A stretch of 64,000 nt of DNA from Fusibacter sp. 3D3. GTDB taxonomy: Bacteria; Bacillota; Clostridia; Peptostreptococcales; Acidaminobacteraceae. Positions 8,865 to 18,491 of the stretch are shown here, one piece after another. Position 1 is the first letter of the stretch, and each line of letters starts with the position of its first letter. The notes under the pieces are model-generated. The model made no database searches and was not told where the DNA came from. It saw nothing but the letters and a program-made list of their open reading frames with translations. The stretch spans positions 3,023 to 67,022 of the forward strand of contig NZ_BDHH01000022.1 in NCBI RefSeq assembly GCF_001748365.1. The letters are read 5' to 3'. The translations under genes were made by a program, and so were the position numbers.

Positions 8865-10211
8865 ATGTTTCCATACATTCCAAATACTAAGCAAGATGAA
8901 GCGAAAATGCTTGAAGTTCTTGGTATTGATTCAGTAGACAGATTATTTGATGACATCCCAGAGCAAGTTAAACTCAAAAGAAGATTGAATTTATGTGCGC
9001 CACTTTCTGAAGCAGAAGTGTCTAAACATATTAGAGGTCTTGCAGATAAAAACACATCTACAAACGCGCTCATATGCTTTTTAGGCGCAGGGGCTTATGA
9101 TCATGCGATCCCATCTGTGATTCATCATTTGGTATCCAGATCTGAATTTAACACAGCCTATACCCCTTATCAACCCGAGATCAGCCAAGGCACGTTACAG
9201 GCGATCTTTGAATATCAAACGATGATTGCAAATGTCACTGGCATGGAAGTATCCAATGCGTCGATGTATGATGGTGCATCTGCCACGGCAGAAGCGGCTA
9301 TGCTTGCCATGGCCAATCAAAAAGGGGATACCCTTCTCATTTCTGAAACGGTTCACCCAGAAGTCAGAGAAGTGGTTAAGACCTATATGAGATTTAACCA
9401 TGTAAATGTCATTGAAATTCCATCAGTAAACGGTGTAACTGACATTGAACAACTCAAAAACGTCATCTCAAAAGAGACTGTTGGTGTAATCGTTCAATCT
9501 CCGAACTTCTTTGGTAACATTGAAGACTATACAGAAGCTGTAGAAGTGACGCATGAAAATAAAGCGCTCTTCATCATGAACGTCGATCCAATTGCCATGG
9601 GGATTCTCAAAACACCGGGCGAATATGGTGCGGATTTAGCAGTAGGTGAAGGTCAAGTTCTCGGCAATGGCTTAAATTATGGCGGCCCATACCTTGGGTT
9701 TATGGCAGCTTCTACAAAACAAATGAGAAAATTGCCTGGCCGTATTGTGGGTCAGACATTAGACTTAGATGGTAAGAGAGCTTTTACGCTCACACTTCAA
9801 GCGAGAGAGCAACATATCAGACGCGAAAAAGCAACTTCAAATATTTGTTCAAATCAAGCTTTAAATGCACTTTGTGCAACGATTTACCTCAGTGCTCTTG
9901 GTAAAGAGGGTTTAAAAGAAGTGGCGACGCAATGCGTTAAAAAGGCGCATTATGCACAGAGAAAGCTGATTGAGACCGGTAAGTTTAGAGCTGTATACGA
10001 TGCGCCATTCTTTAAAGAATTTGTTCTTGAAACGGATATGAAAATCGAGTTACTTAATGAGAAATTAGCTGAAAAAGGCTTCCTTGGCGGATTTGATTTA
10101 GGCAAAGCATATCCCACAAATCAAAACAGAGTACTGTTCTGTGTAACTGAAAAGAGAACTAAAGAAGAAATTGATGCACTTGTAGAGGCAATGGAGGCAA
10201 TCACATGGTAA
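8865..10211 (+). CDS. gcvPA: Glycine dehydrogenase (decarboxylating) subunit 1
   Basis: The 448-residue N-terminal half of P protein, the form split into two polypeptides in Firmicutes and archaea. It begins MFPYIPNT as family members do and includes [20 protein letters not shown] and [12 protein letters not shown]. It pairs with GcvPB to decarboxylate glycine and load the methylamine on lipoyl-GcvH; the PLP lysine is on the partner. An ATG at 8862 overlaps the gcvH stop and another follows at 8865; the second is preferred by spacing from GAGGAGG (8851-8857) and by the conserved N-terminus. The 3' end overlaps gcvPB by 7 bp, which suggests translational coupling. Confidence 0.96.
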   Translation: MFPYIPNTKQDEAKMLEVLGIDSVDRLFDDIPEQVKLKRRLNLCAPLSEAEVSKHIRGLADKNTSTNALICFLGAGAYDHAIPSVIHHLVSRSEFNTAYTPYQPEISQGTLQAIFEYQTMIANVTGMEVSNASMYDGASATAEAAMLAMANQKGDTLLISETVHPEVREVVKTYMRFNHVNVIEIPSVNGVTDIEQLKNVISKETVGVIVQSPNFFGNIEDYTEAVEVTHENKALFIMNVDPIAMGILKTPGEYGADLAVGEGQVLGNGLNYGGPYLGFMAASTKQMRKLPGRIVGQTLDLDGKRAFTLTLQAREQHIRREKATSNICSNQALNALCATIYLSALGKEGLKEVATQCVKKAHYAQRKLIETGKFRAVYDAPFFKEFVLETDMKIELLNEKLAEKGFLGGFDLGKAYPTNQNRVLFCVTEKRTKEEIDALVEAMEAITW

Positions 10212-11665
10212 AATACGATCAACTTATTTTTGAAATTTCAAAAGAAGGCAGAAGAGGGTATAAAATTCCTGGATGCAAAGTTGATGATGTAGAGATCAAT
10301 GATGTCATTCCAGCAGAATTACAACGTAAGACAGTGCTTGAGTTACCAGAGGTGAGTGAGCCTCAACTCGTTAGACATTACACCTTATTGAGCAATAAAA
10401 ACTTCGGCGTGGACACAGGATTTTATCCACTGGGTTCGTGTACGATGAAATACAATCCAAAAATCAATGAAGATATGGCGGCTTTAGACGGTTTCGTAAA
10501 CCTCCATCCTTACCAAAATGCAAAGCAAACGCAAGGTGCACTTGAGCTCATGTACGATTTAGAGAGCATGTTGTCAGAAATTGGTGGCATGGATGCCTTT
10601 ACGCTTCAACCAGCAGCGGGTGCACATGGTGAACTTGCTGGTCTGATGATCATTAAAGCTTATCACGAAAAACAAGGCGCAACCAAGAGAAATAAAATCA
10701 TCGTTCCAGACTCTGCGCATGGAACAAACCCTGCGAGTGCTAATGTGGCAGGCTTTGAAGTTGTGGAGATCAAATCCACAAAAGAAGGCGCTGTTGATCT
10801 TGAAAATTTAAAAGCAGTATTGGGCGATGACATTGCAGGTTTGATGTTAACGAATCCGAGTACATTGGGTTTATTTGAACAAAATATCGTTGAAATTGCG
10901 GCGCTGGTACATGAAGCAGGCGGTTTGCTCTATTATGATGGTGCCAATTTAAATGCGATTTTAGGTCAAGCTAGACCTGGAGATATGGGTTTTGATGTGG
11001 TGCATTATAATCTTCATAAGACCTTTTCGACGCCTCATGGTGGTGGCGGTCCTGGTTCGGGTCCAGTAGGCGTCAAAGCCTTTTTGAAACCCTTTTTACC
11101 GGCACCAATTGTCTCTAAGGTCGAAGATCAGTTTGTTCTAGATTATAATAGACCGGACACGATTGGTAGAATGAAAGGCTTTAATGGCAACTTTGGAATC
11201 CTTGTGAGAGCTTATACCTACATCTTATCCATGGGCAGCGAAGGCTTAAAACGTGCAAGTGAGATGGCGGTACTCAATGCGAATTACATGCAAGCTAAAT
11301 TAAAGGATTACTACAATTTACCAGTGGATACCATTTGCAAACATGAATTTGTGCTTGCGGGTCTCAAAGGTGAGCTCAATCAGTGTAGTACACTAGATGT
11401 GGCAAAACGGCTTTTAGACCATGGTTATCATCCACCGACCATCTATTTCCCGTTGATTGTACATGATGCCATCATGATTGAGCCTACTGAAACGGAGAGC
11501 CTTGAAACACTTGATGCATTCATCGATATTATGATTCAAATCAGTAAAGAAGCGGATGAAACACCAGAATTATTGAAACAAGCACCGACAACAACTCAAA
11601 TTAGAAGAGTTGACGAAGTGCTTGCAGCGAGATCCCCAGTGCTCAAGTGGGAAAAACAAGTCTAG
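10205..11665 (+). CDS. gcvPB: Glycine dehydrogenase (decarboxylating) subunit 2
   Basis: The 486-residue C-terminal half of the split P protein, carrying the PLP cofactor. The Schiff-base lysine is K272 in [20 protein letters not shown], one of the most conserved motifs of the family. Other family blocks are [36 protein letters not shown] and [12 protein letters not shown]. It works as a heterotetramer with GcvPA to decarboxylate glycine. It overlaps gcvPA by 7 bp, and its stop lies inside the ribosome site of lpdA, so the operon is tightly packed. Confidence 0.97.
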   Translation: MVKYDQLIFEISKEGRRGYKIPGCKVDDVEINDVIPAELQRKTVLELPEVSEPQLVRHYTLLSNKNFGVDTGFYPLGSCTMKYNPKINEDMAALDGFVNLHPYQNAKQTQGALELMYDLESMLSEIGGMDAFTLQPAAGAHGELAGLMIIKAYHEKQGATKRNKIIVPDSAHGTNPASANVAGFEVVEIKSTKEGAVDLENLKAVLGDDIAGLMLTNPSTLGLFEQNIVEIAALVHEAGGLLYYDGANLNAILGQARPGDMGFDVVHYNLHKTFSTPHGGGGPGSGPVGVKAFLKPFLPAPIVSKVEDQFVLDYNRPDTIGRMKGFNGNFGILVRAYTYILSMGSEGLKRASEMAVLNANYMQAKLKDYYNLPVDTICKHEFVLAGLKGELNQCSTLDVAKRLLDHGYHPPTIYFPLIVHDAIMIEPTETESLETLDAFIDIMIQISKEADETPELLKQAPTTTQIRRVDEVLAARSPVLKWEKQV

Positions 11666-11673
11666 GAGGCCAT

Positions 11674-13077
11674 ATGCAAAAGGAAATCGTCGTTATAGGT
11701 GGTGGGCCAGGAGGTTATGTGGCAGCCATTCGTGGTGCACAATTAGGGGCTAAGGTCACTTTGATTGAGCGTCATAAAATTGGAGGCACTTGCTTGAACT
11801 ATGGCTGTATCCCTACAAAGACGCTTTATAGAAATGCAGAGCTTCTAAACACATTGATGCATATAGAAGATTTCGGTATAAAGACGGGACCCGTTACTTT
11901 TGATATCCCTAAAATTCAATCGAGAAAAAAAGAGGTCGTCGATCAACTGGTCGGCGGGATTGAGCAGTTGATCCAAATAAACGGCATTGAACTCATTTAT
12001 GGCAGTGCTGAATTTTTAAGCGCAACAGATCTGAAAATTACCACTGAAACGCATGAGGTCCGTACGATTTCATGTGAAAATATCATTATTGCATCGGGGT
12101 CAAAACCTCAGATGCCACCAATAGAGGGCATAGACCTTGACGGTGTTATGACCAGTAAGGAAATTTTAGAATTTAAGGATGTTCCAGAGAAACTGGTGGT
12201 AATCGGTGGCGGTGTGATCGGGATGGAATTTGCAGGTATCTTTGCTGCCATGGGCAGTACCGTTACGGTGGTAGAATATGCAGATCAAATACTTGGCCTG
12301 GTGGATACAGAAATATCAAAACGGTTTGCCGTAAGTGTTAAGAAAAAAGGCATCGATGTTCATAAATCGACAAAAGTCACTAAAATTGTCAAGACAGATA
12401 GCGGCTTAGCCGTAATAGGAGAGACTAAAAAAGGCGAAGTGACATTTGATGCTACCAGCGTTTTAGTCTCAACAGGAAGATCTCCAGTTATTGAAGGTTT
12501 AAATTTATCAAATGCTGGTGTAGAATATAATCGTAGTGGTATTATTGTAGATGCGCATTTTAGAACTAATGTTCAAAATGTGTATGCAATAGGCGATGTC
12601 AATGGTAAGCTTATGCTAGCACATGCTGCATCTCATCAAGGTATTGCTGCAGTGGACCACATTATGGGTGTATTACATCATGGCAATCATGAAGTGGTGC
12701 CAAGTTGTATCTTCGTTTTTCCAGAGATTTCTTGTGTTGGACTTACTGAAGATCAAGCAAAAGCAGAAGGCATTGAAATCAAAAAAAGTAAATTTATGTT
12801 TGGAGCCAATGGCAAGGCACTTTCTATTGGAGAGCCCGAAGGTTTTGTAAAAGTGATTTCTGATATGGACGATATCATACTTGGCGTCCATATCATGGGA
12901 CCTCATGCGTCAGATTTAATTCATGAGGGGACACTTGCAGTGAGCCAAAAAATGCATGTGGATGCTATTGCAGGGACAATTCATGCACATCCAACACTTG
13001 CAGAAGCTTTTGCAGAAGCTACTATGGGACTCAAAGGTGAAGCGATTCACATGGCGCCAATCAAAACTAAAAAGTAA
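11674..13077 (+). CDS. lpdA: Dihydrolipoyl dehydrogenase, glycine cleavage L protein
   Basis: A 467-residue FAD-dependent disulfide oxidoreductase that reoxidises dihydrolipoyl-GcvH with NAD+. It begins with the FAD-binding [10 protein letters not shown] motif, followed by the redox disulfide C40-x4-C45 in [14 protein letters not shown], an NAD-binding [10 protein letters not shown] motif and the C-terminal His-Glu dyad region (HAHPTLAEA). There is no extra N-terminal lipoyl domain. The frame opens at a GTG at 11647, but the ATG at 11674 directly follows AGGAGG (11664-11669). Its place between gcvPB and glyA marks it as the dedicated L protein, though it could also serve other 2-oxoacid complexes. 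Confidence 0.96.
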   Translation: MQKEIVVIGGGPGGYVAAIRGAQLGAKVTLIERHKIGGTCLNYGCIPTKTLYRNAELLNTLMHIEDFGIKTGPVTFDIPKIQSRKKEVVDQLVGGIEQLIQINGIELIYGSAEFLSATDLKITTETHEVRTISCENIIIASGSKPQMPPIEGIDLDGVMTSKEILEFKDVPEKLVVIGGGVIGMEFAGIFAAMGSTVTVVEYADQILGLVDTEISKRFAVSVKKKGIDVHKSTKVTKIVKTDSGLAVIGETKKGEVTFDATSVLVSTGRSPVIEGLNLSNAGVEYNRSGIIVDAHFRTNVQNVYAIGDVNGKLMLAHAASHQGIAAVDHIMGVLHHGNHEVVPSCIFVFPEISCVGLTEDQAKAEGIEIKKSKFMFGANGKALSIGEPEGFVKVISDMDDIILGVHIMGPHASDLIHEGTLAVSQKMHVDAIAGTIHAHPTLAEAFAEATMGLKGEAIHMAPIKTKK

Positions 13078-13096
13078 CGTGAGAGGGGACCGATCC

Positions 13097-14332
13097 ATGA
13101 ATTTAGAAATCATTAAAAAAAATGATCCAGAGCTCTATGAATCAATGGCACTTGAACTTGAAAGACAATCAAATAATATTGAGTTAATTGCCTCTGAAAA
13201 TTTTACAAGCAAAACGGTAATGGCAGCTATGGGTTCACACTTAACAAACAAATATGCAGAAGGCTATCCAGGTAAAAGATATTATGGTGGTTGTGAATTC
13301 GTAGATCTATCTGAAGATTTAGCACGTGATAGATTGAAAGCCTTATTTGGTGCTGAACATGCCAATGTTCAACCCCATTCTGGTTCCCAAGCGAACATGG
13401 GCGTCTATATGGCAGTTCTTGAGCCAGGCGACAAAATCCTTGGTATGAATTTATCGGATGGCGGGCACTTAACACATGGTAGCCCCGTTAATTTTTCAGG
13501 CAAACTTTATAACTTTGTTTCTTACGGCGTAAACGCTGAGGGTTTCATTGATTATGAAAATCTTAGAGCAATGGCAATTGCAGAAAAACCTAAAATGATT
13601 GTTTCGGGTGCGAGTGCTTATTCAAGAATTATTGACTTCGCTAAAATCAAAGCAATTTGCGATGAAGTGGGTGCTTTAATGATGGTGGATATGGCGCATA
13701 TCGCAGGTCTTGTGGCTGCTGATCTTCATCCAAATCCAGTACCTTATGCAGATTTTGTGACAACGACAACGCATAAGACATTAAGAGGACCAAGAGGCGG
13801 TGCCATTCTCTGTAAAGAAGAGTTTGCAAAAGCAGTAGATAAGACGATTTTCCCTGGGATTCAAGGTGGACCTTTAATGCATATTATCGCCGCTAAAGCG
13901 GTTTGCTTTAAAGAAGCCATGTCTGATGAGTTTAAAGCTTATCAAAGACAGGTGGTTGAAAACGCAAGTACATTAGCAGATGCTTTAAAAGCAAAAGGCT
14001 TTAATATCGTATCGGGTGGTACAGATAATCACTTAATGCTTGTTGATCTTAGAAACAAAGAGATCACAGGTAAAGTTGCTGAAAAATTACTCGATGAAAT
14101 CGGGATTACGACTAATAAAAATACAGTGCCAAATGAAACAGCGAGTCCATTTGTGACAAGCGGTATTCGAATTGGAACACCAGCTTCAACCACACGTGGC
14201 TTTGGAAGAGCAGAAATGCTTGAAATTGCAGATATCATCAGCTGGACAATAGACAACAGAGACGCTGATCTAGCGCCTGCAAGAGCACGTGTCAAAACCT
14301 TATGTGATCAATTCCCTTTATATAGGGATTAA
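13097..14332 (+). CDS. glyA: Serine hydroxymethyltransferase
   Basis: A 411-residue PLP enzyme interconverting serine and glycine with tetrahydrofolate/methylene-THF. K227 in [14 protein letters not shown] is the cofactor lysine; the N-terminal [10 protein letters not shown] and [17 protein letters not shown] blocks are canonical. The start is placed at the ATG at 13097, after GAGAGGGG. A longer upstream extension to 12956 lies inside lpdA and is rejected. As the last gene of the glycine operon it links glycine cleavage to serine: two glycines give one serine, CO2, NH3 and NADH. A strong terminator follows. Confidence 0.97.
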   Translation: MNLEIIKKNDPELYESMALELERQSNNIELIASENFTSKTVMAAMGSHLTNKYAEGYPGKRYYGGCEFVDLSEDLARDRLKALFGAEHANVQPHSGSQANMGVYMAVLEPGDKILGMNLSDGGHLTHGSPVNFSGKLYNFVSYGVNAEGFIDYENLRAMAIAEKPKMIVSGASAYSRIIDFAKIKAICDEVGALMMVDMAHIAGLVAADLHPNPVPYADFVTTTTHKTLRGPRGGAILCKEEFAKAVDKTIFPGIQGGPLMHIIAAKAVCFKEAMSDEFKAYQRQVVENASTLADALKAKGFNIVSGGTDNHLMLVDLRNKEITGKVAEKLLDEIGITTNKNTVPNETASPFVTSGIRIGTPASTTRGFGRAEMLEIADIISWTIDNRDADLAPARARVKTLCDQFPLYRD

Positions 14333-14353
14333 TCAAAATTACCGACCCCACAA

Positions 14354-14391
14354 AAAAAGCTGCCCTCTCCTCACAATTTGGGCAGCTTTTT
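14354..14391 (+). terminator. Intrinsic terminator of the glycine operon
   Basis: An AAGCTGCCC/GGGCAGCTT stem, extended by A-T pairs (14354-14365 with 14380-14391), has a 14-nt loop and a T-rich 3' side. It lies 21 bp after the glyA stop. Confidence 0.9.
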
Positions 14392-14422
14392 CCGTTTTTT
14401 ACTTTTCGTCTGTTATTTTTGC

Positions 14423-14451
14423 TTGACGCATTCAAAAGATCATTTTATAAT
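14423..14451 (+). promoter_or_regulatory. Near-consensus sigma-A promoter
   Basis: TTGACG (14423-14428), a spacer of exactly 17 bp and a perfect TATAAT (14446-14451). This is the best promoter match in the window. Transcription should start near 14458 and enter the structured leader. Confidence 0.85.
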
Positions 14452-14492
14452 GAGGAGAGGCAATTTAATTATTTTAGAAAGCGAGCATTACA

Positions 14493-14579
14493 ATGAACTT
14501 CAGACTTTCATACTTTGCAGTAGCACATAATATTATAGCAAATTTTAGATTAGACGCTAGGAGTCTCACTAAAATTTAA
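14493..14579 (+). CDS. Possible 28-residue leader peptide
   Basis: An ATG-to-TAA frame inside the structured leader encodes MNFRLSYFAVAHNIIA followed by NFRLDARSLTKI. The tetrapeptide NFRL occurs twice (residues 2-5 and 17-20), spelled with different codons at three of four positions. The ribosome site is weak (GCGAG, 14481-14485). The frame spans one side of the rod and ends at base 14579, so ribosomes translating or stalling on it would disrupt the fold. Leader peptides of this kind control some antibiotic-resistance genes by ribosome stalling; whether this one is translated is unknown. Confidence 0.35.
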   Translation: MNFRLSYFAVAHNIIANFRLDARSLTKI

Positions 14580-14638
14580 TATTATGTTAACCCGCAAGTG
14601 TCTGAAGAAGACTTAATTTTATATAATCTAAGATTGAG

Positions 14639-14669
14639 AACTCTAAGTGAATACCACTTGGAGTTTTTT
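14639..14669 (+). terminator. Terminator ending the leader RNA
   Basis: AACTCTAAGTG (14639-14649) pairs with CACTTGGAGTT (14655-14665), 11 bp with one T-G wobble and a 5-nt loop, followed by a run of six T. The remaining 140 bp to the MFS start show no good promoter. Confidence 0.85.
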
Positions 14670-14809
14670 GTGTTATCATGAGCTTTCGTTTGAATCAAAG
14701 CAGGCATATTAAGCCAGCTCTGAGTGTTTAGACGAGAATGAACTGACAAAAAAATGAACTTCCAAGGACCTTGCTGACACAATGAGTCTATTTACTTTGG
14801 AGGTAAACA

Positions 14810-16051
14810 ATGAACAGAAAACAGAGATTGAAAAGCAATATCGGAAAGAATTATTTATTTACACTGATGTACAATTTAGATTTGACAAGAGGGATCTGGA
14901 TGATTTATTTGGCAAGCAAAGGGATGTCATTAACGCAACTTGGATTACTAGAGACTATTTTTCACTTGACTTCCTTTACTATGGAGGTGCCAACAGGTGC
15001 TGTGGCGGATCTCTTTGGTCGGAAGACCAGTCGAGTAGGCGGTAGAATTTTAGCATTAGTAAGCGTGGTAATGCTACTCCTATCCAATCAGTTTTGGGGA
15101 TTTGCAATAGCCTTTATTTTCTCAGCACTCTCTTATAATTTGGAATCAGGTGCGGGGGATGCACTTATATACGATTCTCTAAAAGAATTAGATCGAGAAA
15201 CTGAATTTATGAGAATCAATGGCACAAAAGAAGTTTTTTATCAGACGGCAAGTGTGATTTCATTTTTTATAGGCGGTTATCTTGCAACCAAAAGTTATCC
15301 AATGGCCTTTTATATCACAATTGTGATAGGCATATTGACAATTCTACAGTCAACGTGCTTTATAGAACCTAAAATTGAAAAGACAAAAGTGGATGAGCGT
15401 GAATCCAAAAGAGAGGCTCTAAGTATTTGGCAAAAAGGCTTTTGTAGTTTTAAAGATCAGCTTGCGGACAGCGTAAAAGTGGTTAGACAAAACCCTAAAA
15501 TTGCCTCATTGATGATGCTCGGTCAATTGATTGGTACCTTTTGTACTTGTATTTTTTACTATAATCAAAATTATCTAATATCATTACATTACAGCGAAGC
15601 TATTATCGGGCTGATTCTGGCGACTTCTTCAGTGGCTGCTGCAATCATATCGGCTCAAGTGCATCGGATTGAAAGCGTGATTAAAGAACGCGGGATTCTT
15701 TTAGGCGTCCCATGGATTACTGTAGCGTGTATATGGGGAATTGCACTGACACCTTATCATTATATATTCTTTATCATCATGATGATGACGGAAAGTGTGA
15801 CCTACATTGCCATGACAGATTATATCAACAAGTTGATTCCAAGTGAGAACAGAGCGACGATTTTATCTTTCGCAAGTATGGTTTTTAGTTTCTTTATGAT
15901 CATACTTTTCCCATTAGTGGGTGTGATTGGGGATCTATTTGATTTAAGATTCGCTTTTATTGTCATGGGGACCTTGGGGATTCTATTTGTGCTCATCAAC
16001 AGTATTCTGATCTTAAAGAGTAAGCGTAAAGAACCCGTGCAAAACGATTAA
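14810..16051 (+). CDS. MFS transporter, probable exporter
   Basis: A 413-residue polytopic membrane protein with about 12 predicted helices. The loop-2/3 signature of the major facilitator superfamily is seen as GAVADLFGRKTSRVGGR after MEVPT, a pattern frequent in drug-efflux members. The start follows TTGGAGGT. An overlapping 87-codon frame beginning at 14782 is treated as a shadow. The gene sits 140 bp behind a structured leader with a strong promoter and terminator, so it is probably expressed only when the terminator is bypassed. The substrate is unknown; efflux of an inhibitory compound is an inference from sequence type and the attenuator-like leader. Confidence 0.85.
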   Translation: MNRKQRLKSNIGKNYLFTLMYNLDLTRGIWMIYLASKGMSLTQLGLLETIFHLTSFTMEVPTGAVADLFGRKTSRVGGRILALVSVVMLLLSNQFWGFAIAFIFSALSYNLESGAGDALIYDSLKELDRETEFMRINGTKEVFYQTASVISFFIGGYLATKSYPMAFYITIVIGILTILQSTCFIEPKIEKTKVDERESKREALSIWQKGFCSFKDQLADSVKVVRQNPKIASLMMLGQLIGTFCTCIFYYNQNYLISLHYSEAIIGLILATSSVAAAIISAQVHRIESVIKERGILLGVPWITVACIWGIALTPYHYIFFIIMMMTESVTYIAMTDYINKLIPSENRATILSFASMVFSFFMIILFPLVGVIGDLFDLRFAFIVMGTLGILFVLINSILILKSKRKEPVQND

Positions 16052-16070
16052 GCGTTTCAATACCAAAGAT

Positions 16071-16151
16071 AAAAACGATATTAACGGCTTATGGCAAGAC
16101 TCAGCTGCGAGCGGAGTTTTGTCCACAAAAGAAGGCGTCAATATCGTTTTT
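16071..16151. terminator. Large two-tier hairpin between convergent genes
   Basis: AAAAACGATATT (16071-16082) pairs perfectly with AATATCGTTTTT (16140-16151). An inner 8-bp stem, CAAGACTC/GAGTTTTG (16095-16102 with 16114-16121, one G-T pair), is nested within. The A-rich and T-rich ends let it act as a terminator in both directions, for the MFS gene and for the nqr operon. Confidence 0.75.
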
Positions 16152-16165
16152 GACATTCTAATCCT

Positions 16166-17275
16166 TTACTCAAATTTGTCGTATAAAATTTGTGTTTCGG
16201 GCATCCCTTTAGCCATCAAAATCGGCATCACCGAATCGATCATAACAGGGCTGCCACATAGATAAGCTTCTTGATCCGCGCAGTTTTCTAAGAACTTTTC
16301 AAGCAGATCGGTCACTCTACCTTTTTCACCAGTCCACTGACACTGTTCTGTGGGACGTGAGAGGCAGGTGATCAATCTAAAGTTAGGCAGTTCTTTTTCA
16401 AGTTGTTCAAGTGTATCTATTTCAAATAAATCTTCTTTTGTTCGAGCACCAAAATAGAACGTGACTTTACGCTTGATATGACTGTCTCGCATAAACTTTA
16501 AGATGGACATTATAGGTGCCATCCCAGTACCGATGGCCACCATGACCATTTCTCTATCTGTCTCTTGGTAGAAAAAATCACCATAAGGTCCAACCACCGT
16601 CAGTTTGGCACCGGGTTTGAGATAATCGTGAACAAAAGTAGTTGCAACGCCATTTTTAACAAGTCCAATGTAGAGTTCAATGGCCTTTTTGTCCAGTGGT
16701 GAAGAGGCGAGCGAATACGCCCTATAAACCTCTTCATCGTTGCCTTTGTATTTTGGCGCTAATATCTGAATGTATTGACCTGCTTTAAATTGAAGTTCTT
16801 CACCTTCAGGGAGCATTAATCTGAGATGTTTAATCGTAGGCGTCACTTCTTTTATAAATTCAACGCGATATTCAAATTGCTGGACGCTAAACAGCTCTTC
16901 AGGAATTTGAATTTTCATGTCGGTTTTAATTTTGAGTTGACAAGAAAGCCTGATCCCTTCTTTTTGTTCGTCAGGCGTCACATATCCCAGTTCTGTGGGG
17001 AGAATTTGACCGCCACCTTCAATAACCGTAACTTTACAATAGCCGCAACTCCCTTTGCCGCCACAAGCGGATGGAATGAAGACTTTTTGATCGACTAAAG
17101 AGGAGAGCAATGTTTCACCACCGTCTACTGTAAAGTCTTTGCTGTCGTTAATGGTGAGTTTCATTTCGCCGTAGTTCGCAATGGTTTTATTGGCAAGCGA
17201 TAATAAAAAAGCCAATGCACCTGTGATCCCGCTAATCGTGGCGACGGTAATTGCAATAGTGCCCAAAGTTGTCAT
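16166..17275 (-). CDS. nqrF: Na+-translocating NADH:quinone reductase subunit F
   Basis: A 369-residue NADH-oxidising subunit. It has one N-terminal membrane helix (about 7-29), a 2Fe-2S ferredoxin domain with ligands C71, C77, C80 and C112 (CGGKGSCGYC plus LSC), then an FAD domain with RAYSLASSP and an NAD(P)H domain with GTGMAPI and a YLCGSP motif. The middle is shorter than in the roughly 407-residue proteobacterial NqrF. It feeds electrons from NADH through FAD and 2Fe-2S to the membrane subunits. It is the last gene of a minus-strand nqrB-C-D-E-F operon. The combination of ferredoxin and flavin reductase identifies it as Nqr rather than Rnf. Confidence 0.93.
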   Translation of the reverse strand: MTTLGTIAITVATISGITGALAFLLSLANKTIANYGEMKLTINDSKDFTVDGGETLLSSLVDQKVFIPSACGGKGSCGYCKVTVIEGGGQILPTELGYVTPDEQKEGIRLSCQLKIKTDMKIQIPEELFSVQQFEYRVEFIKEVTPTIKHLRLMLPEGEELQFKAGQYIQILAPKYKGNDEEVYRAYSLASSPLDKKAIELYIGLVKNGVATTFVHDYLKPGAKLTVVGPYGDFFYQETDREMVMVAIGTGMAPIMSILKFMRDSHIKRKVTFYFGARTKEDLFEIDTLEQLEKELPNFRLITCLSRPTEQCQWTGEKGRVTDLLEKFLENCADQEAYLCGSPVMIDSVMPILMAKGMPETQILYDKFE

Positions 17276-17286
17276 AGTATTCCTCC

Positions 17287-17877
17287 CTATTGTATTTGGA
17301 CTATTCCTGAAAAGCCTAAAAAGGCAAGGGCCATAATACCCGTAATGATTAAGGTAATCCCTGGACCTTCAAGGCCTTTAGGCAGTTTCGCATTTTTTAT
17401 TTTTTTGCGTATCCCTGCCATTGAAACGATCGCCAGTGTCCAACCTAAACCTGAACCCATGCCAAATGCGAAGGATTGAAATAAGTTGTATTCTCTGATG
17501 GTCATAAAAAGGGAAACCCCTAGGATGGCACAGTTTACAGTAATGAGGGGTAAAAAGATGCCAAGGGAGTAATATAAGGTTTCAAAATAGCGTTCAATAA
17601 TCATTTCTACAAGCTGAACGAATGCTGCGATGACGATGATAAATACGATGAATCTCAAGTATTCAAATCCCAAAGGTACTAAAATGTAATGGTAGATGAA
17701 GTAATTGAGCACTGTGGTACAGGCAAGGACAAAGGTGACTGCTTGCCCTAAGCTCAGTGAAGTTTTGATTTCATTAGAGACTGCTATAAAAGAGCACATG
17801 CCAAGAAAATTGGATAGGATCATGTTGTTCGTAAAAATAGAAGCAAAGAATATGACAAGGGGATTGATTTCGATCAT
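17287..17877 (-). CDS. nqrE: Na+-translocating NADH:quinone reductase subunit E
   Basis: A 196-residue integral membrane subunit of the NqrE/RnfA family with six predicted helices. Characteristic stretches are FTNNMILSNFLGMCSFIAVS and LGIFLPLITVNCAILGVSLF, the latter matching the inverted-repeat cysteine motif shared with NqrD. NqrD and NqrE together hold an intramembrane iron centre in the described complex. The start overlaps the nqrD stop by 4 bp. Its partners identify it as NqrE; an isolated copy could have been mistaken for RnfA. Confidence 0.93.
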   Translation of the reverse strand: MIEINPLVIFFASIFTNNMILSNFLGMCSFIAVSNEIKTSLSLGQAVTFVLACTTVLNYFIYHYILVPLGFEYLRFIVFIIVIAAFVQLVEMIIERYFETLYYSLGIFLPLITVNCAILGVSLFMTIREYNLFQSFAFGMGSGLGWTLAIVSMAGIRKKIKNAKLPKGLEGPGITLIITGIMALAFLGFSGIVQIQ

Positions 17878-18491
17878 ACCTGAGCACCTCCTTTTTCATC
17901 ATTGTTGGGAAAGACATTTCTTGTGATCCAGATGACGATCCCCAGCATAAAAAATGCGCCAGGAGGCATAATCATCAATGTCCACTTCACCCAGCCTTCA
18001 CCTAGTATTTGAACGCCAAAGAGAGAACCAAATCCAAGGAGTTCTCTGAAAAAAGCGATAAAGAGCAGAACGATGGTATAGCCAAGGCCCATGGTAAAAC
18101 CGTCGAAGAATGAAATGAGAGGTTTGTTCTTCTGTGCAAAGGCTTCACAGCGGCCCATTATAATACAGTTTGTGATGATTAAACCCACATAGGGGCCGAG
18201 CGCTTTAGACATGGATGGCCAGTAAGCTTTTAAAAAAATATCCAAAATGATAACATAAGCAGATATAATAAGCGTTTGAACCATCATGCGGATATGTTTA
18301 GGGGTTTGCTGACGCAAAAGAGAGACTGTAAAACTTGAAAAACCCGTCACAAACATGAGACCAATGCCCATGACTAGTGAATTGAGCAGTAAATTCGTCA
18401 CTGCGAGCGACGAACAGATGCCAAGTATTTGTCTGAAAACAGGATTGTCTTTGATCATACCTTCTTTAAAGACGCGTTTTAACTCATTCAT
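17874..18491 (-). CDS. nqrD: Na+-translocating NADH:quinone reductase subunit D
   Basis: A 205-residue membrane subunit of the NqrD/RnfE family with six predicted helices. NPVFRQILGICSSLAVT near the N-terminus and VGLIITNCIIMGRCEAFA in the middle are the duplicated cysteine-bearing segments that coordinate the shared iron centre with NqrE. It overlaps nqrC by 8 bp and nqrE by 4 bp, typical of a tightly coupled membrane-complex operon. Length is normal for the family. Confidence 0.93.
   Translation of the reverse strand: MNELKRVFKEGMIKDNPVFRQILGICSSLAVTNLLLNSLVMGIGLMFVTGFSSFTVSLLRQQTPKHIRMMVQTLIISAYVIILDIFLKAYWPSMSKALGPYVGLIITNCIIMGRCEAFAQKNKPLISFFDGFTMGLGYTIVLLFIAFFRELLGFGSLFGVQILGEGWVKWTLMIMPPGAFFMLGIVIWITRNVFPNNDEKGGAQV

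Larger units (their letters stand above)
14458..14669 (+). ncRNA. Structured leader or small RNA upstream of an MFS gene
   Basis: About 212 nt between a near-consensus promoter and an intrinsic terminator. Nested complementary segments form one long rod: ATTTTAGA/TCTAAGAT (14471-14478 with 14627-14634, one G-T), CTTCAGAC/GTCTGAAG (14498-14505 with 14600-14607), ACATAATATTA/TAATATTATGT (14525-14535 with 14577-14587), and AAATTTTAG/CTAAAATTT (14540-14548 with 14569-14577; base 14577 is shared with the previous helix). AGAC/GTCT (14552-14555 with 14562-14565) caps it. It could be a transcription attenuator for the MFS gene, which has no clear promoter of its own, or a free 6S-like rod RNA. I recognise no described riboswitch class. 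Confidence 0.6.

Noticed and set aside
12956-13096. Upstream extension of glyA
   Set aside because: It lies within lpdA and lacks SHMT similarity; the ATG at 13097 matches the family start.
14458-14669. Firm call as 6S RNA
   Set aside because: The rod shape fits, but no conserved central-bubble sequence could be confirmed by eye and the location before an MFS gene suits an attenuator equally well.
14782-15045. 87-codon plus-strand frame overlapping the MFS start
   Set aside because: It is out of frame with the clear MFS coding sequence, and its start lacks a ribosome site; the GGAGG serves the ATG at 14810.
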